Below, in pieces: positions 1 through 10,917 of a stretch of 39,420 nucleotides of DNA. Position 1 is the stretch's first letter; every line of letters begins with the position of its first letter. The notes under the pieces are model-generated. The model was not told where the DNA came from and did not search any database. It worked only from the letters and a program-made list of their open reading frames with translations. Position numbers and translations under genes: made by a program. Source of the stretch: Gnetum montanum (lineage: Eukaryota > Streptophyta > Gnetopsida > Gnetales > Gnetaceae); the NCBI GenBank assembly GCA_015680685.1, contig MNCI01034769.1:492662-532081 (forward strand). Direction: 5' to 3'.

Positions 1-655
1 CGGTTGTATGGTTAAGTAAGCTTGAGGCATAATATTTTTATGGCTTTTATGTGTTTTATATCTTGCACTAGTAAGGAAGGGGAGAGAGATAACTAAGTAA
101 CTAATCTAATTTAACTACCCATTAACTAAGTTCTAATTACTCCTAACACTAGTATCTGTTCCCACTTGCCGTACACATCCTGAACCAATGCAAAGCTATT
201 GGGATTACCAAACGCTAATCATTACTGGGTTCCCAAGCACCACACGCATGCTCGAAGCAGTCGTACTAGTGTATTTAACTAAGAAAGTTGTAGGGTGAGA
301 GAAATCATTAATCAACTAGGAAAGCATTCAATAATAATTAACACTAATTAATCTATTCTGTATGTTGCAAGGTTTATCATAAAGTTTGTCTTTATTGCCG
401 TACACAAAGTGTGCTCAGGTACACAATGCTCAAATAAAGATCCGTTCACTCTATGACTCCTACTGCGGGCATGCAGAAATAATTCTAACTCTGGAAGGAA
501 AAAATGGCAAGAGTTCGGCTAAGGGACTAACTATCTAATGTGGAAACCAAGGGCGTTGCCTCTTATTTATAGGCAAGGAGATAGGCCATGATATCAGGTA
601 TCCGACATTGCATGGGTGGATCCGATATCGCAGATGCGATATCGCAATTCATCAC
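1..655 (+). repeat. LTR-like dispersed repeat, copy 1 (left end outside window)
   Basis: This stretch aligns with 13103 to about 13720 in the same orientation. Shared blocks include the opening 'ttgtatggttaagtaagc', the segment around 'cgtacacatc', and the stretch around 'gtgctcaggtacacaatgc'. A TATA-like box (TATTTATA, 564-571) sits about 90 bases before the point where homology to the LINE fragment begins, and copy 2 has one at the matching place. That layout fits an LTR read left to right (U3, TATA, R/U5), but no primer-binding site or TSD was found, so the LTR identity is inferred. It abuts LINE sequence at about 656-661, as if inserted into it. Confidence 0.5.
624..643. other. Short perfect hairpin in LTR-like repeat
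   Basis: GATATCGC and GCGATATC form a perfect 8-bp stem around the loop AGAT. It lies just downstream of the TATA-like box of the repeat and would be in its R/U5 if the LTR reading is right. Copy 2 lacks it. Confidence 0.6.
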
Positions 656-660
656 AATCT

Positions 661-1345
661 AAAGAATAATCTAAAGTTTTATGGTTTATCAAGTTATTTA
701 ATCTTTTGTTGATTTTTCAAATAGTTGAGCAAAAAATTATTAGTCTTCTTGATCCCATTAAGCATACGGTATCTATTTTCACATCACCTAGTTCTCATTG
801 ATATTTTTTTGTTAAAATTAATCTTCTCAACTATAAAAAGAAATTCATAATACAAGTAGACAAGATTACTTATATTTAACTAATTAAATACTATAATCTT
901 CCTAATTTGTGCAGTTGTTATCATGAAGGACATTTGTTCAATGCTTGTCTCTTTCTGCTTAAGAAAAAAGACTCTAAGGAAAAGAAAAAACGTGTTGAAG
1001 TTAAAGATAAAAAGATATAAAGTTGAAGATACAAAAAATTAAGTTAATGTCAACAATAATAATGATCAAATGGCAATAAAGAAACAAGAGAAGATAGAAG
1101 TTTCTATGAATGTTTTTACTTGTACTACAAGAAGTATTGATAAATCCAAACATATTATCCTTATCTACCGAGAACAATGTTAACTCAAAGATAAAAACTA
1201 CTATTAATAGTAAGATATAACTAAGGGTATAGATTCTCAGTGTAAGGTTAACATTAAGTGGCAAAGTAATAGTGATTTAGAATATGTGAAATCATTTTCT
1301 TGTATTTTTTTCAAATATTGATATTTCCTTGTAGTTTTCTACCTC
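661..1345 (+). pseudogene. LINE ORF1 relic, DUF4283 plus CCHC knuckle (left arm of inverted repeat)
   Basis: Frame from about 670 reads SKVLWFIKLFNLLLIF, then QKIISLLDPIKH, then the knuckle CSCYHEGHLFNAC at 910-948, followed by a Lys-rich tail. This is the order of a plant L1-type LINE ORF1: DUF4283 RNA-binding fold, then zf-CCHC (normally C-x2-C-x4-H-x4-C). The knuckle lacks one residue between its first two Cys, and in-frame TGA and TAA codons interrupt the reading, so it is dead. The 5' part is cut off by the LTR-like repeat on its left. The same sequence recurs inverted at 3900-4650, which has a separate lesion in the knuckle. Homology to that copy continues to about 1345, then resumes at 2190. 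Confidence 0.7.
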
Positions 1346-1349
1346 AAAT

Positions 1350-2190
1350 TCTTTTTTTATATTTTTAATGTAGAAGGAAAACTTGGTTCTATAGTGATTA
1401 GGACACAATCAGAAAAAGCAAAGAATCCTATCAAAGTAAATACAATAAAAGAAAGCAAAGATCTTCTCTAGCACAAAGCTAGAAAAATGCATTAATGTAT
1501 AGAAATAATTCAAAATCATTAAACTAAACCAATAATGCATAACAATCCTTACAAACACACAAAAATAAAAGCTAAGCCAAATCTAAAGATTCCTTCTTAA
1601 CATTATCTTGATCTTAGTTACCATTCTCTTAGATGGCTATATCATATGTGATATCCATCACAACTTATTTAGAAACTATAGCTCAAAAAATAGCATCAAG
1701 ATCTTACATATACATGTCCAAGACTTTTGCTACCTCTTGGTTTTTGAGGGTCTATGTCAAACTTGAAAAATTAAAAGTGTTCTCTTTGAGGGCTTAAAAA
1801 GGATCTAGTACGAGGCAAAATAGGATCTACAGATGATTTGCAACCAGTGTGTAGCCACCACTATTCAAGGTAGCTAGGCATGAGGATTGGTAGCACTACC
1901 CCCTAACTAGGACATTTATCTTATGCTTGCTTTGAGGAACACTCTTATGTACTTTGGAATTAGGGTTCTTTGATTGCATCATCTTCTTATTAGGCTCAAT
2001 TGAGGATGAGGGTTTGACTCCTTTCTTTGATTTTTGTGTAGGTGCATTTTTCTTCAAAGTTTTCTTCATTACTTATAGGCCATTTGATTTCACTGTCTTA
2101 AATTTTGGTAAAAGTTCACACACCATACCTTTAAATTTATCCTAGAAATGGAATGCTAAAATAATAGTGGTGTTTTGTTGTAATGGTTTC
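1350..2190. repeat. Unclassified insertion within the left LINE arm
   Basis: The opposite arm runs continuously across this point, so these roughly 840 bases are an insertion here or a deletion there. On the minus strand about 1960-2070 encodes a short Lys/Ser-rich stretch (MKKTLKKNAPTQKSKKGVK), compatible with the basic tail of some retroelement ORF1 or gag, but I recognise no domain. Both edges are A/T-rich and I could not define a target duplication. Confidence 0.4.
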
Positions 2191-2400
2191 TTTTGTTATT
2201 TTAAGTTCAAGCACCAATGTTGAAAGTGATGTAAATGTTGTTAAGGTAGTGGTCATTCCTTCTATCAATAACTAATTTTCCCTACTTTGGTTTTCCAAAA
2301 ATATCAAATATAAGATTGTACACATGAGTAGATATTCTAAAATTAGAAAATTTTTTCTCTAGAGGTTGTTTTATACATTCTCAACTTAGCATTAAGCTTG
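2190..2400 (+). repeat. LINE-derived left arm, continued
   Basis: It matches the reverse complement of about 3600-3775, for example the shared blocks 'tttgttattttaagtt', 'gaaagtgatgtaaatgtt' and 'ataagattgtacac'. It has no open coding sequence. It is probably LINE ORF1-ORF2 spacer or ORF2 sequence too decayed to translate. Confidence 0.6.
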
Positions 2401-2402
2401 TA

Positions 2403-2560
2403 AAATAATGAGGTATTAGCCTAGCATTAAGATGCTTAATTTGGAAGCTCAAGTTGTGGGTCTGATTCTAGTGGGTAATATTAACTTATAAAGTTCTAAG
2501 TTTTCTACAGTATTGATTTATTTTTGTATTGGAGGCTCAAGGATGAAAATTTTTTAGCTT
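2403..2560 (+). mobile_element. tRNA-derived SINE, diverged copy 1
   Basis: It begins like the better-preserved copy at 4086 ('taataatgag' versus 'aaataatgag'). It has a pol III A-box-like stretch (TTAGCCTAG, from 2416), the shared 'atttggaagctc' linker, and a decayed B-box (GGGTCTGATTC, from about 2458). It lies in a block (2400-2963) absent from the opposite LINE arm. That block is flanked by similar words ('attaagcttg' and 'gttaagctta'), possibly a decayed target duplication. Confidence 0.5.
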
Positions 2561-2963
2561 TTGTTACTATTTGTTTATTATTTTTTATTGATGTATTTTT
2601 TTATCTTCAAAGAGAGTTTTCTCCTTCTCTTTACAAGATATCATTTAGTAAGAAGTGAAAACCCGTAAGGGTACTTCTGAATAAGGGCAAGGGATGATCC
2701 TTTTTGTACACCAAAGGGGAGGATTTTCAAGATTAGTTGCAAGGATGAACACCTAAATAGGCATCACCAAAACTATTAGGCTTTTTCTTTACACTCTCTT
2801 TTCACTGATTGAATGTACTTTGAATTTATTATTTGCATTATTATTATTTATTTATTGGGGTCCAATAACCTCCTTCCCCTTACCCTTCCTCATACAACCA
2901 AAAAAAAAAAAAAATCTAATTTGACTATATGCATTAGGAGCAAATATTTTAGAAACATGTTAA
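2561..2963. repeat. Rest of the insertion in the left arm; nothing recognised
   Basis: AT-rich sequence with a poly-A run near 2900 and no coding or RNA signature. The opposite LINE arm lacks it. It may be SINE tail plus another short insertion. Confidence 0.3.
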
Positions 2964-3060
2964 TGTTAAGCTTATGATGTACTTTGAATGTTTTTTTTTT
3001 TCATTTTTCGCATTATTTTCAATATTATTTTTGAGATCTAATAGGGGCTTCCTCCAATCA
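2964..3060 (+). repeat. LINE-derived left arm, last matching block
   Basis: It matches the reverse complement of about 3480-3560 ('gttaagcttatgatgtact', then a T-run and 'attatttttgag'). Homology between the arms fades beyond about 3060. The next 240 bases are AT-rich with no recognised feature. Confidence 0.5.
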
Positions 3061-3304
3061 AGACCACAAGAAGTATATCATTTGGTACATGTGGCAAACC
3101 AATCATTAGCATTAAGAAGAAACATGAGTAGATCTCATAGTTGTGTTTTTTTTTTTCATTATGTCTCAACAAGGATAAAAAAATTCTTATAATACATATG
3201 TTACATATAATACACTCGTTTTGCTATTGTGAGGAATCAGAATATTATAATTTTACAATTTTTATATATTTTATCTTATAAATAAAATGATGAATAAACG
3301 CACT

Positions 3305-3460
3305 CGTTGCAATACCTTGTGAGAAATGTGCAATGCTAACACATCAAATGTAATTAAATAGATACTTAGGTTGTAATCCTTTATGGGACAAGTGCATTGC
3401 CAAATCTCTCACATACAATTACGTTGTAATTCTTTATGGGATAAATGCAACACTACATAC
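3305..3460. repeat. Short tandem repeat, about 55-60 bp period, three copies
   Basis: Copies start near 3305, 3369 and 3423. Each reads roughly 'gttgtaatcctttatggga' followed by 'caagtgcattgcc' and a 'ctcacat...aatta' linker. A weaker relative starts at 3212 ('acactcgttttgctattg'). They lie at the 3' end of the minus-strand LINE relic, where some LINEs carry tandem repeats, so they may belong to its 3' UTR. Confidence 0.5.
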
Positions 3461-5165
3461 ATGGAAAATAAATCTATAGTTTTTCAATTAGAGAGGTATT
3501 GGACTCCAAAAATAATCTTGATAATAAGCACAAAAAAAAAATATGAAGAGTACATCATAGGCTTAACACTAAGTAGATAACACCAAAAACAACATAGAAT
3601 GAAAGTTCTTTTCAATTATAAGGATGTCTCCTTAAGTGTACAATCTTATAGTTGATTTTTAAAAAAATTAAAGGGGAAAATTAATTGTTAGTTGGGAGAA
3701 TGACTCCCATCTTAATAACATTTACATCACTTTCAATATTTATGCTTTAACTTAAAATAACAAATAGATTTGAGGCAACAATAGAAAGCTATGACAACAT
3801 TTTAGCATTTGAGGTTCTACTTCTTACATATTAGCATTTGAAAAAATACAAGAAATTGATGGCACATAATCTACATCACCATTACATTAACACTTAATAT
3901 TAATATTGCGTTGATAACCATCAACTATAGCATGCTTCTCGATATTAATTTTGATCTTTGAGTTAACATTGGTTTTGTTAGATAAGGATAGATTTGCATT
4001 ATGAGCTAGTTGTTTGGAGTAATTAATACTTCTTATAGTACAAGTAAAAACATTCACAGAAGCATGTATCTTTTCTAATTTCTTTATTGCTAATAATGAG
4101 ACGTTAGCCTAGTGGTAAGACACTTGATTTGGAAGCTCCAAGTCATGGGTTTGAATGCTAAGTTATATAAAGTACTAATTGAACTATATATCTTGGGGTA
4201 TACTTATGTTTCACTTATTTTTGGGTTTCAACACCTCCTAATTTCTTTGTTTTCATGTGATCATTATTATTATTAACATTAACTTAATTTTTTATATCTT
4301 TAACTTCAAATTAATTTTTTCTATCATAAAATTTAACATGTTTTTTCCTTTCCTTGACATTTTTTTAAGTAGAAGAGGATAAGCATTAAATGAGTGTCCT
4401 TCACAATGACAAATGTTGCAAGAATTATGAAGATTATAGTATGTAACTAGCTAAATATAAGTGTTCTTGCTTGCTTGTGATACTAGTACGTTTTTATGGT
4501 TAAGAAGATTGATTTTAATAAAAAAAATCCATGAAAACCAAATGATATAGAACTAGATTCCATATACTTAATAGGACCAAGGAGACTAACAATTTTTTGT
4601 TTAGTTTTCTAAAAAATTAACATAAGATTATATAGCTTGACAAAACATGGAATTTTAGAATATTCTTCAAATTGAACATCAAAATTTGGAGTCCACTTAT
4701 GAACAATGAACACTACATGCTTATATTTAAATGATCATACATTTAGGACACATTACACCATCAAAGCATTACCTAGCTCAACAAGTAGACCAAAATGAAA
4801 ATAATACATAGCATGAAGGATTTGAATATCATGCTTTGCATCACACTATTTAACTACAAAATGAAACTTCAATTATGAAGAAGGTAACCCAAAATTTGAA
4901 TGAATACATATTGAGATATGATATCAATAACTAGTGTGATTTATTTACATCACCAAGAAAAACATAACCAAGTGTCTTAGTTGCATCAACATCACTAGAA
5001 GAAGGTGTTACACATTTTTGCTTGCCAGCTTGTAAATTTACATTTTGAGAGTCAAAAGAAAATTTTGCATCAATAGAAGAAGTAAAAACTTTGGCATCAG
5101 TTGAAGAAGTTGGAGTAAAAATTGAAGAGAAAAAAAATTAGGTATGCTTGAAAAAAATAAAATTT
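3461..5165 (-). pseudogene. LINE ORF1 relic on the minus strand (right arm)
   Basis: Read on the minus strand from 5165 down. A Ser/Thr-rich segment (about 5160-4980) comes first. Then comes a DUF4283-like stretch including FIVHKWTPNFDVQFEEYSK (about 4720-4660) and QKIVSLLGPIKYMESS. The knuckle CNICHCEGHSFNAY follows at 4379-4420; it has the canonical C-x2-C-x4-H-x4 spacing, but the last Cys is Tyr. Several in-frame stops make it a pseudogene. The fold (WTPNFD..., then a Leu/Phe-rich middle, then CCHC) is the usual ORF1 of plant L1-type LINEs. It pairs with 661-3060 as an inverted repeat and is interrupted by a SINE at 4086-4237. Confidence 0.7.
4086..4237 (+). mobile_element. tRNA-derived SINE with target-site duplication, copy 2
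   Basis: A pol III-type head is visible: A-box-like TTAGCCTAGTGG (4104-4115) and B-box-like GGGTTTGAATGCT (4147-4159), then an unrelated body ending 'gggtttcaacacctc'. The exact 11-bp duplication CTAATTTCTTT flanks it (4075-4085 and 4238-4248). The homologous site in the left LINE arm (about 1071-1090) is empty, so insertion is directly demonstrated. It is not a functional tRNA gene: the internal boxes are tRNA-like but there is no cloverleaf. Confidence 0.75.
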
Positions 5166-5224
5166 GTTGGAGAAACATCAAATCAGCATAAACAACTTCT
5201 TAGTTGCATCCTCAATGAGCCAAC

Positions 5225-5305
5225 ACTATGTTGGACAGATACAACCTCCTTAAGCAAGGACACATATTAGTTCATTGTCTAACAAAGATTTGTACACTAA
5301 AAGTT
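5225..5305 (+). pseudogene. Possible CCHC-knuckle fragment of a LINE ORF1
   Basis: The frame reads YNLLKQGHILVHC, close to YHFLKQGHISRQC in the LINE ORF1 relic at 20190-20236. The DNA also matches ('ccttaagcaaggacaca'). The fragment is very short and nothing else of the element is seen here. Confidence 0.35.
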
Positions 5306-6115
5306 AGTTTGAGTTACACTTCAATCATCTTATATCTACTATATATCTTATAGTGTACTTATTATAGTCAAATTGTTTTGTGTTCCAACACCTTATAGGT
5401 GGGATAACTTGCTCAAACTCATCGACCTCTAAGGCTAAAATTTCCCATTGTAACTATATGTCTTGGAATGTAGTTATTCAAGCCCATTAACCTTTAAAGT
5501 AATTTTATATTTTTGTAATATGAAAAATGGGTGCTTTTATAATTTACTTGCATGGGAAACATTTGTTTATAGGTTATTAAGTGGGTGCATGGTATTTTAA
5601 ATTTTAGGTGGTGGTATTGATGTCTTAAACCAGCCTTGTGCCTTAATAACTTAAAACATTATCATCATTACAAATGGTTAGTGCTTGTTTTCAAAATCAT
5701 AAGAGCCGGGTTTGCCGATGGACATGGCTGCTTCAAAAAATAGTTAGCTTTTCGCTCATGAAAGGGTGGGCGGCTTGTAATGCTCAGCCGTCCAAGACAA
5801 TTTACCATTTTTGTAGAGTGGAGTTTACGCAGGGATCAAGCCCTTTGATTTCATATTTTATTTTTGAGCCACCGACATACAGGATAATATAGGAAAACAA
5901 GTCTTGCTCTCTGGTATTTCGCTTTACATGAACACGGCTGCTGGATCCTCCGGTGGTTTTCTTCGTTTGTGGACAAACCATAATTGATTCTATCGAGTTT
6001 TGGTTTCGGAATTCTGTAAATTTTATGCGTTACAAGCCAGCGAGGTCTCTGAAGTATTCGCTTGATGCAAATTAATCGACGAAATCAGAGTTTCTGACGC
6101 AGAGATTATCTGAAA
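5306..6115 (+). promoter_or_regulatory. Upstream region and presumed 5' UTR of the hnRNP U-like gene
   Basis: GC content rises from about 5700 and the TE homology ends, consistent with a promoter and 5' leader. I see no convincing TATA box or defined transcription start. The ATG at 6116 has the context 'gaaaatggc' (purine at -3, G at +4), good for a plant start. Everything else about the promoter is inference from position. Confidence 0.4.
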
Positions 6116-9100
6116 ATGGCTTCCAATGCGAAGAAGGAAGACGAAATAGCAATATCTGGCCAGGGGTCTGCATTGAAATCAGAGCCACAGCGTACCGCGA
6201 AAGCGCAGAACGAGGGCAAATCTAAGAGGCACGCTGCTTCCCAAACAACAGCCCCAAACGAAGATCCCGACGCCAAGAAACGCAGGCTTCTTACCGAAGA
6301 CGAAGCTGAGGTTCTGCTTAATCCTGCAGACTGCAATTTAGGTACATTTTTTGATGCTCAGAAACGCATTTCTTACTATTTGCAGCGCTCCTTGAATACC
6401 CTTTGCACATTCACTCCATCGTCTAATTGTCCCTTTTGGTGCTTGTTCTTCGTTTGTTTTAGTTATGTTCCTTTTTGGTATGCGGACAAAATTTTTCTAA
6501 TTTGTCAGGTTTAAGTGGCTTTGGGTTTCCATCGCTGTTTGCTAGTATTTGTGGGCGCGGAACGCGCTCATTTCTCGGCGCGAAATGTGCTGTGGCTGTT
6601 TGAGAGTTTTTATCTTTCGTGGTTACTGATTATTTGACATAATTATTGTATGGTATTTCTATTTAAAATTTTAAATTGAAGATTTCCGCTGAGGGTCAAT
6701 CCCGGATTGCAATTATTTGTTTGGTTTATGCATTGTGCAAAGAAGATAAGCGTTTCGGTTTTTTAAGCTTCGTTTACAGGACATTATTATGTTTCATTCT
6801 TTATCTGCTGAAGTTTCTTTGATGTTGAAAGTTAGCTTGTTGATATCAGTGGTATAAGGAGACCTATGGAAGCCAGGAAACATGTCGCTGTGTAATGGTT
6901 ACGATGTCCACAAAGTCAAGTATTTCAGTTAATTTATCTTTGGCTGGACCTGGTATATTGTTGATATATGTCACGCAACAAATTTAAACATTCAATTTCA
7001 TGAATTTGAAGGATAGAATTTTGATATTTTCTTTATATATATGTCATTCATCCTTTAAGGCATGGGGTTCCTTTATTTTGCATGTTGCTCGGACTGGCCT
7101 TTTCCCCCTTTTGTTTGTTTGTTTGTTTGTTTGTTTTTAAATAAATTTTTGAGCAGCATAAGTAGATGCTACCAACAATGATCGGAGCAATATATAGTTG
7201 TCAGCTTGTTACCAGTAGCTTTTATTAGGAAAACAACTGTTTTGAGATCTTTAAGGAAGTTATTCTTGGGAAAAAGATTTCTAAGAACCATATGATGACA
7301 ACGAACTTAATTTCGACTAAAAGGAATTGAAGATGAACAAAAGTAAAGAATTGTTGTAGATTTTAAAAAGGTGAAGAGGCATATTTAAGTTTTTGTTTTG
7401 TTTTTTTCACAGCAACAATTTCTCATTTGCCTCATTTGATTTCTCTTTGTTCATAAAAAAATTATATTGGAATACTTGCTAATGTATTTGAACCCGCAGA
7501 TTTTAATGTCGATGACACCGGTCTAGGAGGTCATGCATTATTCGAGAAGGGTTTTGCATATTGCTGGTCTGGTGCCAGGGCAACTGTAGGTATTAGAAAT
7601 GGTAAATATTGCTTCTCTTGCAAGGTTATTGATGCACAACCTGTTGAGATGGAAGATACGCCTTCTGGACAACAACATTTATGCCGTGTTGGAATTTCAA
7701 GAGGTGATGATGATGTTGGAAATCTTGGTGAGACTGCCCATAGCTTCGGTTTTGGTGGTACTGGGAAGTTTTCAACAGCAGGGAAGTTTTCTGATTATGG
7801 TACAACATACAGTGTTGGTGATACTATTGTTTGTTGTGTCAATCTCGAAAGTAAGCCATTAGCAGAGATTTCATTTTTAAAGAATGGAAGAAATCTTGGA
7901 ACAGCTCAGAAATTTGATGTTGGTCCGAAGGGCCTTCAGATTACAGAATATTCTCTTAGGACTCGAGGTTGGGAGTCTGCTCTTTTTCCACATGTGCTTC
8001 TTAAGAATGTGGTTGTGAAGTTTCAATTTTCTTCTGAGGATGGTCTTACTCCACCGGAAGGTTACAAGCCTTGGAATGCTGCACTGTCGGAAGGAAATGC
8101 TGTTCTGGGTCCTCAGTCAAACAAGAAGAATGAATGTGAAGTTTTAATGATGGTAGGGCTTCCTGCAGCTGGTAAATCTACGTGGGCAGAAAACTGGGCA
8201 AAAGAACATCCAGAAAAACGTTATTTGATTCTTGGAACTAATTTAGCACTAGATCAAATGAAGGTACACTTTTTAACCAAGTTCAAATGAATATGAAATT
8301 GAAGGTTGTTTTATGTTCTCTTTTCTGATGAGTTGTGTTGCCCCTTGTATGACAGGTACCAGGACTGCTTAGAAAGCATAATTATGGTGAGCGATTTGAT
8401 CGGTTAATGGATCGAGCTACAGGAATATTTAATACATTACTAGAACGGGCAACAAAAACACCGCGTAATTATATTTTGGATCAAACAAATGTTTATAAAA
8501 GTGCACGACAGAGAAAGCTTAGGCCTTTTGTGGATTTCTGGAAGGTGCAAGTTTTCTTAATTTTTAGTGGTTTATTTAATAGTGTACTACTCTATTTTAG
8601 GTTTCTACATCTGCGACAGTGGTTGTTTTTCTTGACTTACTGAATGATTTTGCAGATTGCTGTATGTATTTTTCCTCCAGCAGAAGAGCTTAAGATAAGA
8701 GCTAAAGAACGTTTCAAAGAGATGGGGAAAGAAGTACCTGCTGATGCTGTGAATGAAATGTTAGGTAATATCCATACTAGTATCGTTGCTTGTCCGATGA
8801 ATTCTTAAAGACCAGAAACTTGTTGCTTTTACTCAAAATGTTGTTTTGTAATGATATTTTGTAAACATGCATGCCTGCAGCTAATTATACACTACCAATG
8901 AGCAAGGATATGTTTAGATCAGATGAGCTTTTTGATGAGGTTAGTTACTCAACAAATCTTGGAATAAAAACATTTATGGCTGCAGTTAATTTTTTGGTAA
9001 TGAAGGATATCAAGCTAATGCGTGTCATATCTGATGCGCATTTTATTATTTTGTTAGGTGTGGTTCCCTGAACTTAATAGGGCAGATGCACAGAGGGTCC

Positions 9101-10391
9101 TGGAAACAGAGAAAAGTGTGTTGAAAGCAAAAACAATTACAAAGTCTCAAGATATTTCTCGAGAATGCTCTGTTGGTAGTGTTACCGGACCAAGATGTTT
9201 CGCAAGTGAAGAATCTCCAGGTTTGTTTATTGTAACTGGTTGTTAATACGCTTGTAATGTTGATGGTTTGTTAGTTATGCCTGTTTGGGCTTTATGGTCG
9301 CAGTTCCATCTGCAATATGGAGAGGTGGTGATGCTGTGCATCCTGGGTACCATGCTTATAATTTGAAGTGGGATGCTTCTGGAGACATGTCACTCTATTC
9401 CCGGGCAAACTCTGTTTCAAGTGCTGCGAATTCAGGATTGCCTAATATTTATTCTCGTGGAGATTCTGTTGGAAGTATTGTAGGCTCACGAATGCTGGAT
9501 CAACGAGACTTTCCAGGTTTCAATGATGTATCTTTTAGGTCAGTTTTTTCTGTTTTTCCTTGATGCTCATTGATTAATCTTTTGCTTGCTTTTTTCAGTT
9601 GAAGCTAGAAATTGGCAAGCCTCCAATGATACATCAGGACATGCATATGCGGTATGAAAATAAAAATAAATTTATGATCTCACTTCAAAATTTCAACGTT
9701 GGAGCATATTGTTGTTTTTTGATTCGAACTTAATTGATAATGTTCTTTTCAAAAACTTTTGCAATTGCTCTCTGTTTCTGCTGTGAGAGATTATCTGAAG
9801 CTATGATATGGATGATTGGCTTGTGCCTTTTTAGAGTGTTAGTCTTTACGGAAGGAATGACCCAAGGAATCCAATGACATATGACAATCCAAGCAGTGAC
9901 TATCAGACATCAGTTCGTTCAGGGCTTGCAGGATCATACGACTATCCCTCAAATCAATATGGAGGCGATGTTTCATATAGAGATACAAGGGCACCATATC
10001 ACTACCCTTCAAATTATTATGAAAGGGATGTTTCGTACAGAGATACAAGGGCACCTTGCCCGGCTGCAAATACAGGTTTTAAGCAGCCCCATTTGTTTCT
10101 TCTTATGCACTATTGACTGTTTAGAAATGCATTTATATTTCATTTCCTGAATCCATTTTGTAATAAAAATATGGAGATGACGTAACTTTTTCTGTTTCTT
10201 GCTAAAGATTTTGATAAGCTGATTCTATTTTTCCTTATTGCTTCTTTCTTTGTATGGGTTCAGGATCCTACAGAATGCCTCCATCTTATGGCATGTCAGA
10301 GCCTGGTAGCTTACAGCCTCCTCAATCCCTTCCACCAGGATCCTATTCAATGGGTCCACCCCGGCCCAGCTGGGGATATTCACGTTATTGA
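6116..10391 (+). CDS. hnRNP U-like protein: SPRY domain plus P-loop kinase-like domain, ten exons
   Basis: Coding exons: 6116-6341, 7500-8263, 8356-8544, 8656-8764, 8881-8939, 9058-9220, 9304-9516, 9599-9651, 9835-10075, 10264-10391. All introns are GT-AG, and the 2145 nt stay in frame to TGA, giving 714 residues. N-terminus: charged, with a KKRR patch (54-57) that could be a nuclear signal. SPRY: about 95-270 in exon 2. Walker A GLPAAGKST: 295-303. Then NYILDQTNVY (368-377), the nucleotide-kinase-like region of HNRNPU/YLPM1-type proteins, and ANYTLP...FDEVWFPEL (430-456), a family hallmark. The tail is Tyr/Ser/Pro-rich, with two 20-residue repeats at 627-646 and 647-666. Family members are nuclear RNA-binding proteins of mRNA metabolism; the plant role is inferred. 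No SAP domain or RGG box is seen, unlike animal HNRNPU. No lesion is visible, so the gene looks functional. Confidence 0.93.
7111..7138. repeat. (TTTG)n microsatellite in intron 1
   Basis: About six TTTG units followed by a T-run, inside the 1158-bp first intron of the hnRNP U-like gene. The rest of the intron is AT-rich with no recognised element. Confidence 0.85.
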
Positions 10392-10917
10392 AAAGGTTGT
10401 GACTTGTCATATCTTAGAGCTGGTTTCTCCTCACTTTTTTATGATGTGTGCAGCAAATTGTTGAAAACCGTAATCATATCAAAGTATGGAAATGGTTACA
10501 CAAGGCTAATGTTAATACGATACTTGGTTTACCATATTGTGGGGTTATCAATTTTATGATCGTAATTATTGCTCGGGCTTGCAAGAAATTTATTGAATTA
10601 CAGTTTATGCTTTCCCCATCTCGGAATGTGATTTTCGGGGAAAAATCATAAAACTTATATTAATCATAGAGCAAGAAACATATACAGAGTCATCTAGCAG
10701 TGGGCACCAACACGGACCCAGGACGCAGGACTGTCTATTACTAACCTTGGGCAACAGTGCCCAGGAATAGAAAATATATCAAAATGGATGCTTATATACC
10801 TGCCGCAGGGCCCCAAAAATCAGTTAATCTGCCTATCAATTAACTAATCTAGCCACTTAAGACCAGATTTGGAAATAACGTTAGCAACTAACACAACCAA
10901 GACAAGGGCTGCTGCAA
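10392..10917 (+). other. 3' UTR and downstream flank of the hnRNP U-like gene
   Basis: It follows the TGA at 10389-10391. No canonical AATAAA stands out, as is common in plants, so the transcript end cannot be fixed. No coding sequence or TE domain was recognised. Confidence 0.4.

Noticed and set aside
4104-4159. A functional tRNA gene
   Set aside because: Only the internal promoter boxes are tRNA-like; no acceptor stem or cloverleaf, and an unrelated body and target duplication mark it as a SINE.
8871-9071. Separate small open frames within the gene (for example 7599-7862, 8871-9071, 9874-10116)
   Set aside because: They are exon pieces read through into introns, or other-frame shadows, of the hnRNP U-like gene.
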